Below are positions 1-8,206 of a stretch of 64,000 nucleotides of DNA, one piece after another. The notes beneath the pieces were generated by a model. It saw nothing but the letters and a program-made list of their open reading frames with translations, ran no database searches and had not been told where the DNA came from. This DNA is from Aliarcobacter sp. (GTDB taxonomy: Bacteria; Campylobacterota; Campylobacteria; Campylobacterales; Arcobacteraceae). The stretch is taken from positions 1 to 64,000 of the forward strand of contig JAQTXA010000004.1 of assembly GCA_028689025.1 (NCBI GenBank), written 5' to 3'. The translations under genes and the position numbers were made by a program. Numbering within the stretch: the first letter of the stretch is position 1; every line of letters starts with the position of its first letter.

Positions 1-2
1 TT

Positions 3-872
3 CCTCAGTTTAATTGTAATTGCCATAACTGTAAAGGTTATAGAGAAGGAAAAACTACAATTAAAAGAAGAACACAAAGTTCAATAACTATTAGTGAAGA
101 TGGACAAAATTGGGTTTTATTTAATACTTCACCTGATATTTTAGAGCAAATTCATAATTCACCATTTTTACATCCACAACAAAGACGTGAGACAAAAATA
201 AAAGCAATAATTTTTATTGATGCTCAAATTGACCATACAACTGGACTTTTGATGCTTAGAGAAGGTTGTCCCCATCCTGTTTATTGTACAAAAGAGGTTC
301 ATGAAGAACTTAATACTTCTTTCCCATTATTTAAAATGCTTGAACATTGGGATGGTGGTGGAACTATTTATAATGAAATAGTTTTAAATAAAGCCTTTGA
401 AATTCCAGTTATGCCAAACCATGAGTTTTATGCAATGCCTTTAATTTCAAATGCTCCACCATACTCTAAATATAGAGATAAGCCAAGGGATGGAGATAAT
501 ATTGGAGTTGTTGTTGTAAATAAAAAAACTGGAAAAAGACTTTTTTATCTTCCAGGACTTGGAGTTGTTCAACAACATATTATCGATGAAATGGCAAAAG
601 CTGATGTTTTATTAGTTGATGGAACTGTTTGGACTAATGATGAAATGATAAAAAATGGTTTTTCTTCAAAACTTGGAACTGATATGGGACATTTACCTTT
701 AAGTGATAAAGGTGGATTGATTGAAATATTAGACAAGTTAGAAAAACCAAGAAAGATATTAATACACATAAATAATACAAATCCAATCTTAGATGAGGCA
801 ACACCTGAATATAAAGAACTTATATCCCATGGTATTGAAATATCTTATGATGGCATGAGTATAGAAATTTAA
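3..872 (+). CDS. pqqB: PqqB, PQQ biosynthesis metallo-hydrolase-fold protein (5' partial)
   Basis: The frame is open from the left edge, so the N-terminus lies outside the window. The visible part has about 289 residues, close to full PqqB length (about 300). It begins with the zinc-knuckle region CNCHNC typical of PqqB, followed by the family's TSPDI and IDAQIDHTTGLL segments and a C-terminal HINNTNPIL motif. PqqB has a metallo-beta-lactamase fold and is thought to act on the tyrosine of the PqqA peptide during pyrroloquinoline quinone synthesis. The hydroxylase role is literature knowledge, not visible here. It is followed 20 bases later by pqqC with a good AGGAG site, so the genes are probably one operon. 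pqqA is presumably upstream, outside the window. Confidence 0.95.
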   Translation, partial: PQFNCNCHNCKGYREGKTTIKRRTQSSITISEDGQNWVLFNTSPDILEQIHNSPFLHPQQRRETKIKAIIFIDAQIDHTTGLLMLREGCPHPVYCTKEVHEELNTSFPLFKMLEHWDGGGTIYNEIVLNKAFEIPVMPNHEFYAMPLISNAPPYSKYRDKPRDGDNIGVVVVNKKTGKRLFYLPGLGVVQQHIIDEMAKADVLLVDGTVWTNDEMIKNGFSSKLGTDMGHLPLSDKGGLIEILDKLEKPRKILIHINNTNPILDEATPEYKELISHGIEISYDGMSIEI

Positions 873-892
873 TTTAATAGTAGGAGAAAAAA

Positions 893-1600
893 ATGGCTGA
901 GCTTTTAAGTAAAGAGGACTTTGAAAAAAAATTAAGAGATATGGGAAGAATGTATCATATTCACCATCCTTTTCATATTAGAATGTACAAAGGGGAATGT
1001 ACAAAAGAGGAGATTCAAGGTTGGGTTGCAAATAGATTTTATTATCAATGTATGATTCCTATAAAAGATGCCGCGATTATGTCAAATTGTGATAGTTTAA
1101 GCGATAGAAGAAAATGGATTGATAGAATCACAGACCATGATAGTGTTGGTGGTGGAATTGAAGCTTGGTTAGAGTTAGGTGAAGCAGTTGGTCTTAAAAA
1201 AGAGGATTTAATTTCTCATAAATTTTTATTACCATCAGTAAGATTTGCTGTTGATGCTTATGTGAATTTCGCACGTCAGCGACCTTGGAAAGAGGCTGCA
1301 ATGTCATCTTTAACAGAGATGTTTGCCCCTGAAATTCATCAACAAAGATTAAATACTTGGCCAGATAATTATCCTTGGATTGAACAAAAAGGTTTAAGAT
1401 ATTTCCAAAAAAGATTAAGTGAAGCAAGACGAGATGTTCAACACGGTCTTGCAATCACACTTGAAGAGTTTAATACACCAGAACTTCAAGCAAAAGCAGA
1501 AACAATTTTACAGTTTAAATTAGATATATTATGGACAATGTGTGATGCTTTATATTTAGCATACGAATTAAAAAGACCACCATATTTTAATTGTAAGTAA
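893..1600 (+). CDS. pqqC: PqqC, pyrroloquinoline-quinone synthase
   Basis: The protein has 235 residues, the normal length for PqqC. It is an all-helical, cofactor-free oxidase of the TENA/THI-4 fold that performs the final ring closure and oxidation to PQQ in the cytoplasm. Recognisable family segments include HHPFH near residue 24, WVANRFYYQ near 44, a DHD motif near 80 and [14 protein letters not shown] near 140. The ATG is preceded by AGGAG at 882-886. The gene follows pqqB by 20 bases and precedes pqqD by 4 bases, which is standard pqq order. There are no signs of damage. Confidence 0.97.
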   Translation: MAELLSKEDFEKKLRDMGRMYHIHHPFHIRMYKGECTKEEIQGWVANRFYYQCMIPIKDAAIMSNCDSLSDRRKWIDRITDHDSVGGGIEAWLELGEAVGLKKEDLISHKFLLPSVRFAVDAYVNFARQRPWKEAAMSSLTEMFAPEIHQQRLNTWPDNYPWIEQKGLRYFQKRLSEARRDVQHGLAITLEEFNTPELQAKAETILQFKLDILWTMCDALYLAYELKRPPYFNCK

Positions 1601-1604
1601 TAAA

Positions 1605-1862
1605 ATGAAAAAAATAAAATTAAATCCAAATTTCCAGTTTCAATGGGAAGAAAAACAAAACTGTTATGTATTGTTATATCCAGAAGGAATGGTTCAATTA
1701 AATCAAAGTGCAGGAGAAATCCTGAATCTTTGTGATGGAAATAATAATGTAGAAGATATAAATAAAATCTTGTGCAAAAAGTTTGAAATAGAAGATTTAA
1801 CGCAAGATATAAATGCTTTTTTAGAAGAAGCACAAAATAGAAATTGGATAAGTTATGAATAA
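1605..1862 (+). CDS. pqqD: PqqD, PqqA peptide chaperone
   Basis: This 85-residue protein has the PqqD pattern: an N-terminal strand pair ending in LYPEGMVQLN, then a helix with SAGEILNLCDG and the acidic winged-helix remainder. PqqD is the RiPP recognition element that binds PqqA and presents it to PqqE. The ATG lies only 4 bases after the pqqC stop without an obvious ribosome site, so it is probably translated by coupling. Its 3' end overlaps pqqE by 8 bases, consistent with the known PqqD-PqqE partnership (the two are fused in some bacteria). Confidence 0.95.
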   Translation: MKKIKLNPNFQFQWEEKQNCYVLLYPEGMVQLNQSAGEILNLCDGNNNVEDINKILCKKFEIEDLTQDINAFLEEAQNRNWISYE

Positions 1863-2958
1863 TGAAATAAAACCACCTTTATGGATTCTTTTGGAGTTAA
1901 CTCACAAATGTCCATTGGAATGTGCCTACTGTTACAATCAATTAGATTTTGCAAATACAAAAGATGCTATGAGTAAAGAAGATTGGTTTAGAGTAATGGA
2001 ACAAGCAAGAGATTTGGGCGCTGTTCAGCTTGGAATCTCAGGTGGTGAACCTTTATTAAATAAAGATGTAGTTGAAATTGTAAAAAAAGCAAATGATTTA
2101 AAATTTTATACAAACCTAATAACTTCAGGTGTTGGAGCTCCAAAAGGTGTGGTTGCAAAACTAAAAGAAGCAGGACTTAAAACTGTACAACTTGGTGTTC
2201 AATCTCACGATAAAAATACTATGACTTTAATTACAAATAATAAAAGTGCCTATGATGAAAAAATTGCCTTTGCAAAAGAGGTAAAAGATGCAGGTCTTCA
2301 ACTCATTGTAAATACTTGTATCACAAGACAAAATATTCATCAAGTTGGTGAGATTATAGAGTTTGCTGAAAGTTTAGGAGCAAATTATCTAGAGATTGCA
2401 AATATTCAATATTATGGTTGGGCACTAAAAAATGTAAATGCACTTTTACCATCACAAGAACAAATTAGCGTTGCAAGAGCAGTTACAAATCATTATAGAA
2501 ATGAAAGAAAAGATATGAAAGTATTTTTTGTAGTTCCTGATTATTTCGCAACTCGTCCAAAAGCTTGTATGAATGGTTTAGGAACAACATTTTTAACAAT
2601 AAATCCAGATGGAATAGCCCTTCCATGTAATACAGCAAATACTTTACCTTTAGAGTTTCCAAATGTAAAAGAGTTTTCAGTAGAGCAAATCTGGAATGAA
2701 TCGGAATCTTTTAACTATTTTAGAGGTGATAAATGGATGAAAGAACCTTGTCGAACTTGTGATGAAAAAGAGAAAGATTTTGGTGGATGCAGATGTCAAG
2801 CCTATGCCCTAACTGGTGATATGAATGCCACTGATCCTGTTTGTATAAAATCTCCAAATCATGGACTAATAAATAAAAAAATTGAAGAGAGTGTAATTCA
2901 TGGAGATGATAAAATCATCTATAGAAATAGATTGAACTCTTTGACTTTTAGTAACTAA
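1855..2958 (+). CDS. pqqE: PqqE, radical SAM PqqA glutamate-tyrosine cross-linking enzyme
   Basis: The protein has 367 residues. The radical SAM cluster motif is C19-x3-C23-x2-C26 (CPLECAYC), followed by a GGEPLL segment that contacts SAM. The C-terminal third is a SPASM domain with auxiliary-cluster cysteines in CMNG, LPCNTA, CRTCDE and GGCRCQA. PqqE forms the carbon-carbon bond between Glu and Tyr of PqqA, the first step of PQQ synthesis. It overlaps pqqD by 8 bases. It is the last pqq gene on this strand and converges with the regulator gene that ends at 2983. Confidence 0.97.
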   Translation: MNNEIKPPLWILLELTHKCPLECAYCYNQLDFANTKDAMSKEDWFRVMEQARDLGAVQLGISGGEPLLNKDVVEIVKKANDLKFYTNLITSGVGAPKGVVAKLKEAGLKTVQLGVQSHDKNTMTLITNNKSAYDEKIAFAKEVKDAGLQLIVNTCITRQNIHQVGEIIEFAESLGANYLEIANIQYYGWALKNVNALLPSQEQISVARAVTNHYRNERKDMKVFFVVPDYFATRPKACMNGLGTTFLTINPDGIALPCNTANTLPLEFPNVKEFSVEQIWNESESFNYFRGDKWMKEPCRTCDEKEKDFGGCRCQAYALTGDMNATDPVCIKSPNHGLINKKIEESVIHGDDKIIYRNRLNSLTFSN

Positions 2959-2974
2959 AATTTAATAAAAAAAT

Positions 2975-2997
2975 GAAAGACCTCACTCAGGTCTTTC
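2975..2997 (-). terminator. Rho-independent terminator of the regulator/kinase operon
   Basis: A perfect 9-base stem (GAAAGACCT with AGGTCTTTC, 5-base loop) is followed on the minus strand by a T-rich tract. It overlaps the last codons of the response regulator. On the plus strand the downstream side is not T-rich, so its value for pqqE is less certain. Confidence 0.75.
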
Positions 2998-3642
2998 TAT
3001 CATATAACCACTTCCTCTAATATTTTTAATAAAATCTTCTCTTAGAACAGTTTTTACTCTATTAACTTCAGCTCTAATTGTTGCATTATCAATATAATCA
3101 TCATTCCAAACATAGGTTCTAAACATATCATATTGAACTACTAAACTTCTGTTTAGTGCTAGAAGTTCGATGATTTGGAGTTGTCTTTTTGGTAAAATAT
3201 GAGGTTCATTATTATATAAAAGAGTCATGTTTTCAGAGTCAAAACTATAGTGTTTTGATAATCTTTTATGTCTTTGGGGAACTATTCTTGTTTTTAAAAT
3301 TTTATTGATTCGTAAAGTTAACTCTTTTAGATGAAATGGTTTTTTCAAATAATCAAAACATCCCAAATCAAATGCCCTTGAAATCTCTTCAATATCTATA
3401 AGTGCAGAGATATAAATAGTTGGAACCATTCTTTTTTGTTCATGTAATCTTTCTAAGATTTCAAAACCATCAATATCAGGAAGATTTATATCTAAAATCA
3501 ATAAATCAAATTTTTCTTTTTCTAAAATTGCTAATGATTCCATTCCTGTTTTTGCGCTTATTATCACATGTCCTGTTGAGGCAATATATTCTGTAATCAT
3601 CTCATTTAACATAATGTCATCTTCAACTAATAAAATTTTCAT
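2983..3642 (-). CDS. OmpR-family response regulator
   Basis: This 219-residue protein has an N-terminal receiver domain with the acidic pair E7/D8-D9, phospho-acceptor D51 (LDINLPD) and conserved K in the KKPF motif near residue 101. A winged-helix DNA-binding domain spans about 125-217 and ends with the family signature VRGSGY-like NIRGSGYMIE. It is cytoplasmic and should bind direct repeats about one helical turn apart. The gene overlaps the upstream kinase gene by 4 bases (ATGA type), so the two form a cognate pair. The tandem 11-base repeats at 5639-5682 are a plausible target. No orthologue name can be assigned. Confidence 0.93.
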   Translation of the reverse strand: MKILLVEDDIMLNEMITEYIASTGHVIISAKTGMESLAILEKEKFDLLILDINLPDIDGFEILERLHEQKRMVPTIYISALIDIEEISRAFDLGCFDYLKKPFHLKELTLRINKILKTRIVPQRHKRLSKHYSFDSENMTLLYNNEPHILPKRQLQIIELLALNRSLVVQYDMFRTYVWNDDYIDNATIRAEVNRVKTVLREDFIKNIRGSGYMIERPE

Positions 3643-5546
3643 AATACTCCTTTAAAAGTGTAAGTGAATGAAGCCCAATTTTCACCAGATTCTAGTTTTA
3701 TTCCAACATTCTCTTCACTACAGATTCTTTTTACTAAATTTAATCCAAGTCCAAAACCTTCTTTTGAAACTTCTTCTCTATAATACTCTTCAAATATTTT
3801 TTGAGGATCTAAAATTTGAGCAGAACGACTCTCTATTATAAAATCACAATCACCCTTTGAAACTCTAAGAATTACATATATTGTCTCATTTGGCAAAGTA
3901 TATTTAATTGCATTTGTAAGATTGTTATCTACGATTCTTTGTAGCTTTATTTCATTGAAATTTAAAATTACTTCATCAAAGTTGCAAATAAATTCAAATT
4001 TAGATTTAAATTTAATCGCTGTTTGTGTGTAAAAATCAATTCTGCTTCTCATAAAGTCTTTAAAATTTATTTTATGAGTTGCATGATTTACTTGGTCTTT
4101 TTTTACAAGATAACTTAAATCATCATATATACCAAAGATATTTTTCATGGCTATTTCAATATTTGTTAAATATTTATTTTTTCCAAATTGAATCTCAAAC
4201 ATATCAATATTTCCCATTATAATTGACAAAGGAGTATTTGTTTCATGGATTGCATATTTTAAAAACTGTTTTTGAGAAGCTATTAGATTTTGTGCATAGG
4301 TATTTCCAATCTCTAACTCTTTTGATTGTCTATTATAATCTTGTTCTGATTGTTGAATTAGATGTGTAAGGGCTTGTAAACTTCTTGCATGATCACTAAG
4401 TGCTGTATCTTGTAACTCTTTATCATTCTCTTCATCTTCGTGTTCAATCTCTTTTTCACTAAGAGCCAAAACCGTTAGAGTTTGATTTAATAACTCATTA
4501 TGGTCATGGTGATGATAAAACTCTCCATAAGTAAAAAATCCAGCTGTTGTAGCAATTTGTGAAAAAGGACTAATCTCAATATCTATTAAATTTGGCATAT
4601 ATCTTCGTCTTGCCATACAAGCGTAGATAAAAAATGATTCAGTGTTTTTTATGGCGCATTTATTAAACAGGGATTTTAAAGGATTCTTCATCATTAGTTC
4701 AACATTACCAAAACCTAATTTTACAATATCTCCTTTGTGTAAATTTCCTGCAAAACTCAAACTTCCATCTTCATGTTTTGCAATAACAGCACGTGCTAGG
4801 GGAATATTGTTTTTTTGAACAATTAGTGGAAATTCAATTCCAGTTGCTGGAAGTGACCGTGCTACATACTCTCCTAAATACTTTTCATAAAATTCTAGGG
4901 GTTTTAAACCAGAGATTTTATATACTCTATTTCCTTCAACTTCTTCAATTTCATGTTCTATTCCAATTGGCGACCAGTTGAAGTTGTAAGCATTACAGAC
5001 TTTTAAATGATCTGAATTAAAAGAGACTCCAACTGAACCTCTTGTTAGAATATTATTTTGTGATGAAATAAAAGTTTGTGTAAAGTGAGCATTATCTCCA
5101 GCCATTCCCCCTGAAACTAAAACATTACTATTAATTGAAGCAATACCATTTAAAAACTCTTCCCCGTTTGTTGTTTCCCCATCTGTGAATGTTAATAGCA
5201 GTTTTGTATTCTCGCAACATAAAGCTTGGGCCAATAAAACTCCATTTTTAAAAGAGTCCTCTTCATCAATATGAACTGTTTTTAATGTGGTCTTTTCAAA
5301 AGTAGAGATTGATATTACTGTTTTAAGTGTAGTGATCTCAGCATTGTTTATCTCTCCATCTGTAGAAGAACCAATACAAATAGCATGTGGTAGTTGTTTT
5401 GTAAGAATATTTAATATCTCTTCTAGGATATTTTTTTTATCTCCACAAAATATTTGAACTAAGATATTCTTTTCATTCTTAAATAATGAAAAATCTATCA
5501 ATTCATTTAATGGTTTGTTACTTAGTGTGTAATTATATGTTTTCAT
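3639..5546 (-). CDS. FIST-domain sensor histidine kinase
   Basis: The 635-residue protein lacks transmembrane segments and is probably cytosolic. Residues about 25-230 match FIST_N (GSSTDGEI, GGMAGDNAHF) and 235-365 match FIST_C, which carries a histidine cluster (YHHHDHNE). A coiled-coil linker follows, then the phospho-acceptor H434 in IHETNTPL, an N-box (NNLTNAIKY) and the GFGLGLNLVK glycine box. The usual DxGxG motif is replaced by ESRSAQIL, so the ATPase G1 box is degenerate, as in some related kinases. FIST domains are believed to bind small ligands, perhaps amino acids. It is co-transcribed with the OmpR regulator and faces the aldehyde dehydrogenase, so it may sense alcohol or aldehyde status. 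That role is inference. Confidence 0.92.
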   Translation of the reverse strand: MKTYNYTLSNKPLNELIDFSLFKNEKNILVQIFCGDKKNILEEILNILTKQLPHAICIGSSTDGEINNAEITTLKTVISISTFEKTTLKTVHIDEEDSFKNGVLLAQALCCENTKLLLTFTDGETTNGEEFLNGIASINSNVLVSGGMAGDNAHFTQTFISSQNNILTRGSVGVSFNSDHLKVCNAYNFNWSPIGIEHEIEEVEGNRVYKISGLKPLEFYEKYLGEYVARSLPATGIEFPLIVQKNNIPLARAVIAKHEDGSLSFAGNLHKGDIVKLGFGNVELMMKNPLKSLFNKCAIKNTESFFIYACMARRRYMPNLIDIEISPFSQIATTAGFFTYGEFYHHHDHNELLNQTLTVLALSEKEIEHEDEENDKELQDTALSDHARSLQALTHLIQQSEQDYNRQSKELEIGNTYAQNLIASQKQFLKYAIHETNTPLSIIMGNIDMFEIQFGKNKYLTNIEIAMKNIFGIYDDLSYLVKKDQVNHATHKINFKDFMRSRIDFYTQTAIKFKSKFEFICNFDEVILNFNEIKLQRIVDNNLTNAIKYTLPNETIYVILRVSKGDCDFIIESRSAQILDPQKIFEEYYREEVSKEGFGLGLNLVKRICSEENVGIKLESGENWASFTYTFKGVL

Positions 5547-5552
5547 AAAAAA

Positions 5553-5561
5553 ATTGTAGCA
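5553..5561 (-). promoter_or_regulatory. Extended -10 promoter of the FIST kinase, near the ATG
   Basis: Reading the minus strand there is TGC-TACAAT, then six bases and the kinase ATG at 5546. A start of transcription 6-7 bases after the hexamer would fall on or next to the A of ATG. No Shine-Dalgarno sequence is present. This suggests a leaderless mRNA. It is a prediction from spacing only. Confidence 0.5.
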
Positions 5562-5638
5562 GATATTTTAAAAATTTCAAAGAAAAAAAATCATTAAAAA
5601 GCTCGAAAATACGGTATTTTGTAACAATTCTTATCACC

Positions 5639-5682
5639 GCTATACTCATGCTATACTAAGGCTAAACTTACGCTATAAATCT
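5639..5682 (+). promoter_or_regulatory. Four tandem 11-base repeats upstream of the aldehyde dehydrogenase
   Basis: Four consecutive 11-base units read GCTATACTCAT, GCTATACTAAG, GCTAAACTTAC and GCTATAAATCT. The constant core is GCTAWA with a period of one helical turn. A candidate -10 (TAGAAT, 5687-5692) follows directly, so the array covers the position of the -35 element. Direct repeats of 10-11 bases are the usual binding layout of OmpR/PhoB-type activators, and such a regulator is encoded next door. The link to that regulator is inference. Confidence 0.6.
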
Positions 5683-5766
5683 CGTGTAGAATTTCACTAA
5701 GAGAAAAGATAAGTTAATAAATTTAACGACTTTTTCCAAAAAATAAATAAAAATAAAGGGTATAAA

Positions 5767-7263
5767 ATGATCTATAGTAAACCAACATATAAAGCACAAT
5801 ATGAGAATTTCATTGGTGGAGAATGGTTAGCTCCAATTAGTGGTGAATATTTTGACAATATCTCTCCAGTTGATGGTGAAGTTCTTACAAGAATTCCAAG
5901 ATCAAATGAAAAAGATTGTGAAGCTGCTATTTTAGCTGCTGATAAAGCATTTCAATCATTCAAACATACTTCAGTTCTTGAAAGAAGTACTTTATTAAAT
6001 AAAATTGCAGATGCAATTGAATCTAATTTAGAAAATATTGCAATTGCTGAAACTTTAGATAATGGAAAAGCGGTTAGAGAAACTTTAGCAGCTGACGTTC
6101 CTTTAGTTGTTGACCATTTCAGATATTTTGCATCTGTAATTAGAGCAGAATCAGGAACAGTTTCTGATTTAGATGAAAATACAATTTCTCAAGAAATTCA
6201 TGAACCATACGGTGTTGTTGCTCAAATTATTCCTTGGAATTTCCCATTATTAATGGCTGCTTGGAAACTAGCACCTGCAATTGCTGCTGGAAATTGTGTT
6301 GTTATGAAACCAGCATCTGCAACACCAATGTCAATTCTGATTTTAATGGAAACAATTCAATCAGTATTACCAGCAGGTGTTATTAATATCATTAATGGTG
6401 CAGGTGGAAAAATCGGTAAATATTTATCAACTCATGAATTAGTTAAAAAAGTTGGATTCACAGGTGAAACTACAACTGGTCAATTAATTATGCAATATGC
6501 AACTGAAAATATTATTCCTTCAACTTTAGAACTTGGTGGAAAATCACCAAATATCTTCTTAGAATCTATCATGGACGCGGATGATGAATTCTTTGATAAA
6601 GCAATTGAAGGTTTAGTATTATTTGCATTTAACTCAGGAGAAGTTTGTACTTGTCCATCACGTGCATTAATTCAAGAGTCAATTTATGAGCCATTTATGG
6701 CAAGAGTACTTGAAAGAGTAAAAGCTATTAAATTAGGAAATCCATTAGATTCTGATTGTATGATGGGAGCTCAATGTTCTTTAAATCAAAAAGAAAAAAT
6801 TATGGAATATATTAATATTGGTAAAGAAGAGGGTGCTGAATTATTAATTGGTGGAGATGTTTACCAATCAGAAACTAATCCAAATGGTTTCTATATTCAA
6901 CCAACACTATTTAAAGGTCATAACAAAATGAGAATTTTCCAAGAAGAAATTTTTGGACCTGTACTTGCTGTTACAACTTTTAAAGATGAAGATGAAGCAT
7001 TAGCAATTGCAAATGATACAATTTATGGTTTAGGTTCAGGTGTTTGGTCAAGAGATGCTCACCAATTACATAAATTCTCAAGGGGAATTGAAGCTGGTAG
7101 AGTTTGGGTAAATTGTTATCACTTATATCCATCTCATGCATCATTTGGTGGATACAAAAAATCAGGTATCGGAAGAGAAACTCACATGATGATGTTAAAC
7201 TCTTACAGACATACAAAAAATATTTTAACTTCTTACAGTAAAAATAAATTAGGATTCTTTTAG
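5767..7263 (+). CDS. NAD-dependent aldehyde dehydrogenase, ExaC/AldB type
   Basis: This 498-residue cytosolic enzyme oxidises aldehydes (probably acetaldehyde or other short ones) to acids with NAD(P)+. The Rossmann/NAD region has PWNFPLLMAAWK and GFTGETTTGQ. The general base is E255 in LELGGKSPN and the catalytic nucleophile is C294 in GEVCTCPSR. That last motif is characteristic of the AldB/ExaC group, not the betaine aldehyde group. AAAGGG lies before the ATG. Position between a pqq cluster and DUF779 fits the second step after a PQQ-dependent alcohol dehydrogenase, as in pseudomonad ethanol oxidation loci. The alcohol dehydrogenase itself is not in the window. Codon use is strongly optimised (many GCA/GAA/GTT runs), suggesting high expression. 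Confidence 0.95.
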   Translation: MIYSKPTYKAQYENFIGGEWLAPISGEYFDNISPVDGEVLTRIPRSNEKDCEAAILAADKAFQSFKHTSVLERSTLLNKIADAIESNLENIAIAETLDNGKAVRETLAADVPLVVDHFRYFASVIRAESGTVSDLDENTISQEIHEPYGVVAQIIPWNFPLLMAAWKLAPAIAAGNCVVMKPASATPMSILILMETIQSVLPAGVINIINGAGGKIGKYLSTHELVKKVGFTGETTTGQLIMQYATENIIPSTLELGGKSPNIFLESIMDADDEFFDKAIEGLVLFAFNSGEVCTCPSRALIQESIYEPFMARVLERVKAIKLGNPLDSDCMMGAQCSLNQKEKIMEYINIGKEEGAELLIGGDVYQSETNPNGFYIQPTLFKGHNKMRIFQEEIFGPVLAVTTFKDEDEALAIANDTIYGLGSGVWSRDAHQLHKFSRGIEAGRVWVNCYHLYPSHASFGGYKKSGIGRETHMMMLNSYRHTKNILTSYSKNKLGFF

Positions 7264-7287
7264 GATTTAATTCTAAAAGAAAATTAC

Positions 7288-7323
7288 AAAACCCATAGAA
7301 AGTTCTCCTCTATGGGTTTTTTT
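7288..7323 (+). terminator. Rho-independent terminator after aldehyde dehydrogenase
   Basis: An 11-base stem (AAAACCCATAG with CTATGGGTTTT) encloses an 11-base loop and is followed by further T residues. It lies between the aldehyde dehydrogenase stop and the DUF779 start, so part of the transcript may read through into DUF779. Confidence 0.85.
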
Positions 7324-7343
7324 CGTTGTGTAAAGGATATAAA

Positions 7344-7715
7344 ATGTCAACACAAAGATTAGATGTAACACCAGCAGCAGCTGAGGTTATAGAAAAGTTA
7401 AAAGAGTTACATGGTGAATTGGTTTTTAACCAAAGTGGTGGTTGTTGTGATGGAACGGCTCCCATGTGTTATGAAAAAGGTGATTTTCATGTTCCTAGTC
7501 GTAATGTAAAAATGGGTGAAATTTGTGGTTGTGAATTTTTTATAGATAAAGATCAATTTGAATATTTTAAACACTCATTTATCACAATAGATGTAAGAGC
7601 TGAAAAGGCTGCTTTTGGAAATTCATTCTCTCTAGAAATAGATTTAGGTTATCAGTTTATTACAAAATCAAGAATTTTTACTGATGAAGAATATGCGAAC
7701 TTAGAAATAAAATAG
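7344..7715 (+). CDS. DUF779 protein, aldehyde dehydrogenase companion
   Basis: A 123-residue protein of the DUF779 family. Conserved cysteines appear in SGGCCDGTAPMC near residue 38 and in EICGCEF near 63, a pattern that suggests metal or cluster binding. The family is regularly found beside AldB-type aldehyde dehydrogenases, as here, but its biochemical role is not established. The ATG at 7344 is chosen because AAAGGA at 7332-7337 is well placed. A TTG 18 bases upstream is in frame but has no ribosome site and abuts the terminator. Transcription may come by read-through from the aldehyde dehydrogenase. Confidence 0.9.
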   Translation: MSTQRLDVTPAAAEVIEKLKELHGELVFNQSGGCCDGTAPMCYEKGDFHVPSRNVKMGEICGCEFFIDKDQFEYFKHSFITIDVRAEKAAFGNSFSLEIDLGYQFITKSRIFTDEEYANLEIK

Positions 7716-7721
7716 ATTAAA

Positions 7722-7755
7722 AAAAAGGGAAAGAGTAAAAACTCTTTCCCTTTTT
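7722..7755. terminator. Bidirectional terminator between DUF779 and csp
   Basis: A near-perfect 15-base stem (AAAAAGGGAAAGAGT with ACTCTTTCCCTTTTT, 4-base loop) is flanked by A runs on the left and T runs on the right. It can stop transcription from both converging genes. Confidence 0.9.
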
Positions 7756-7772
7756 AAATAGTAAAGCTAAAA

Positions 7773-7991
7773 TTATAAAGCTGTTACGTTTTCTGCTTGA
7801 AGACCTTTTTCACCTTGACCAACTTCAAAAGTAACTTTTTGACCGTCATTTAATGAAACTCTACCATAACCTGAATTGTTGATGTTTCTGTAATGTACGA
7901 ATACATCTTTACCACCATTTTCTTGCTCGATAAAACCATAACCTTTTTCGCTATTAAACCATTTAACTGTTCCGTTTACTAATGTTGCCAT
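7773..7991 (-). CDS. Cold-shock domain protein (CspA family)
   Basis: A 72-residue single cold-shock domain. It begins [16 protein letters not shown], containing RNP1 (KGYGFIEQ), and continues with RNP2 (VFVHYRNI). Such proteins bind single-stranded RNA and DNA and act as RNA chaperones. The tail AENVTAL is typical. An AT-rich leader of about 140 bases separates the gene from its extended -10, matching the long cold-inducible leaders known for cspA mRNAs. Whether this copy is cold-induced or constitutive cannot be told. Confidence 0.96.
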   Translation of the reverse strand: MATLVNGTVKWFNSEKGYGFIEQENGGKDVFVHYRNINNSGYGRVSLNDGQKVTFEVGQGEKGLQAENVTAL

Positions 7992-8141
7992 TGTAACCCC
8001 TTTTTTTTTAAAATATACTTCATTTCTAAAGTGTTGAAAATATAAAATCGAGAATTCTTTAGATTGAGTGTGTACTTAAAACTAGCGTTACAAGAAAAAC
8101 ATAAACTATAGATGAACCCTAAACCATCTTTCAATGCAGAC

Positions 8142-8150
8142 ATTATAGCA
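8142..8150 (-). promoter_or_regulatory. Extended -10 promoter of csp
   Basis: The minus strand reads TGC-TATAAT, a consensus extended -10. A start about 7 bases downstream would give a 5' leader near 143 nt before the csp ATG. No -35 match is obvious, which is common in Campylobacterota promoters. Confidence 0.7.
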
Positions 8151-8206
8151 CAAAAATAAAAAAAAAGACTCTTTTATTAAAAAATTGTTAAATTCTTTTA
8201 TTTTGA

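Noticed and set aside
7326-7343. Upstream TTG as the start of DUF779
   Set aside because: It touches the preceding terminator and has no ribosome site, while the ATG at 7344 has AAAGGA at good spacing.
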